The position numbers and the translations under genes were made by a program. This document shows, in pieces, positions 5,895-6,554 of a stretch of DNA of 6,554 nucleotides; position 1 is the stretch's first letter, and each line of letters opens with the position of its first letter. The notes under the pieces were generated by a model that was given only the letters and a program-made list of their open reading frames with translations, searched no databases and was not told the DNA's origin. Source of the stretch: Gemmatimonadaceae bacterium (GTDB lineage Bacteria > Gemmatimonadota > Gemmatimonadetes > Gemmatimonadales > Gemmatimonadaceae); contig JANWKK010000224.1 of NCBI GenBank assembly GCA_025451425.1, positions 1-6,554 on the forward strand, given 5' to 3'.

Positions 5895-6554
5895 CTAACT
5901 CGCCATTCGGCTCGGTGTATGCGGCCCCGGCTCTTTCATTCCCTCTGTATCATCTCGAGCCACTGCGCGCGCGGCGCGCTCATCGCTTGGCGCGGGCGTC
6001 GTGTCCTGATCGGTAATGCGCACGTTCGGGGCGCGCTCGGCAGTTGGTGGGAGCGATAAGCGGAACGTACTGCCGTGTCCGACCTCTGAATGGAGCGTTA
6101 GCGAGCCGCGCAAGAGCTCGGCGAGTCGTCGAGAGATCGGCAACCCGAGTCCGGTCCCCTCCGTCAGTTGCGTTTTGCCGAGCTGTACGAATTCCTGGAA
6201 AATGCGCTCCTGATCATCGGGCGCGATCCCTTCGCCCTCGTCGATCACCTCGACGGTAATCCCATTGTCGTCGCGGCGCGTCAGTGTGACGCGAATCGGC
6301 TTTCCACGGCCGAACTTGATCGCATTCGAGAGCAAGTTGAGCAGAATCTGACGGACACGTCGTGGATCGGACACGACGCGAATCGATTCGCCGGTGTGCT
6401 CGATGCGGAGGGTCGATCCGTACTGATCGGCGAGCGGACGTACGGTGACGAACAGATCCTCGATGAGCGACGGAAAGCTCACGGGCTGTAGCCGCAGGTC
6501 GATCTTGCCCGCTTCGATCTTGGAGAGGTCGAGCACATCGTTCACGAGCTCGAG
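5895..6554 (-). CDS. Sensor histidine kinase, C-terminal catalytic part, cut by the window edge
   Basis: The frame enters from the right edge and ends at TAG 5897-5895; 219 residues are visible. The first residues (LELVNDVLDLSKIEAGK) are the end of the HisKA helix bundle that follows the phosphoacceptor His, which lies outside. A full HATPase_c domain follows: N box LLNLLSNAIKF (71-81, Asn 77), G1 box DEGEGI (105-110), F-box-like IFQEFVQLG (118-126) and G2 box GTGLGL (133-138), ending with GHGSTFRLSLP near 169. All ATP-binding motifs are intact, so this is a working kinase domain of the ArcB/BarA-like hybrid-type subgroup by style. After about residue 171 comes a tail of some 49 residues, rich in Ala, Pro, Arg and acidic residues and probably disordered, with no receiver domain. 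The GTG at 6545 is an internal Val codon, not the start. It lies 88 bases before the receiver gene on the same strand and may signal to it; sensor domains are out of view. Confidence 0.93.
   Translation of the reverse strand, partial: LELVNDVLDLSKIEAGKIDLRLQPVSFPSLIEDLFVTVRPLADQYGSTLRIEHTGESIRVVSDPRRVRQILLNLLSNAIKFGRGKPIRVTLTRRDDNGITVEVIDEGEGIAPDDQERIFQEFVQLGKTQLTEGTGLGLPISRRLAELLRGSLTLHSEVGHGSTFRLSLPPTAERAPNVRITDQDTTPAPSDERAARAVARDDTEGMKEPGPHTPSRMAS

Overview
This is a GC-rich window in which every credible gene is on the minus strand, so transcription runs from the right edge to the left. The codon usage, a secreted PIG-L (LmbE-like) deacetylase with an Ala-Ala-Ala/Gln-Gln type signal peptide, soluble PAS-GAF sensor kinases and an E. 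coli-type 2-oxoglutarate dehydrogenase E1 together suggest a free-living Gram-negative or Gemmatimonadota-like bacterium. That assignment is an impression from gene style, not a match I could compute.

Layout in transcription order: (1) 6554-5895, the C-terminal half of a sensor histidine kinase that enters from the right edge; (2) 5894-5807, an 88-base gap with a perfect GTGA-N6-TCAC palindrome and a sigma70-like promoter placed so that the next transcript would be nearly leaderless; (3) 5806-5381, a stand-alone receiver-domain protein that keeps the phosphorylatable Asp but has lost the acidic Mg-binding residues and the conserved Lys; (4) 5363-3615, a soluble PAS-GAF-HisKA-HATPase histidine kinase, 17 bases after the receiver and with a clear Shine-Dalgarno sequence, so very likely co-transcribed with it; (5) 3614-3468, a gap filled mainly by 7-base tandem repeats in inverted orientation; (6) 3467-705, a complete 2-oxoglutarate dehydrogenase E1 (sucA/odhA); (7) 704-516, a second gap with a different 7-base repeat family, again inverted, folded around a strong intrinsic terminator; (8) 515-1, the N-terminal part of a secreted PIG-L deacetylase that leaves at the left edge.

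The genes fall into two themes: a phospho-signalling cluster (two kinases around one degenerate receiver, with no DNA-binding output domain in view) and a central-metabolism gene (TCA cycle) that is not next to its E2 partner inside the window. The most unusual signal is non-coding. Both gaps bordering sucA carry inverted arrays of 7-bp tandem repeats that start at the stop codon of the gene before them. The two arrays have unrelated sequences but the same design. No tRNA, rRNA, CRISPR array, insertion sequence or integrase was seen.
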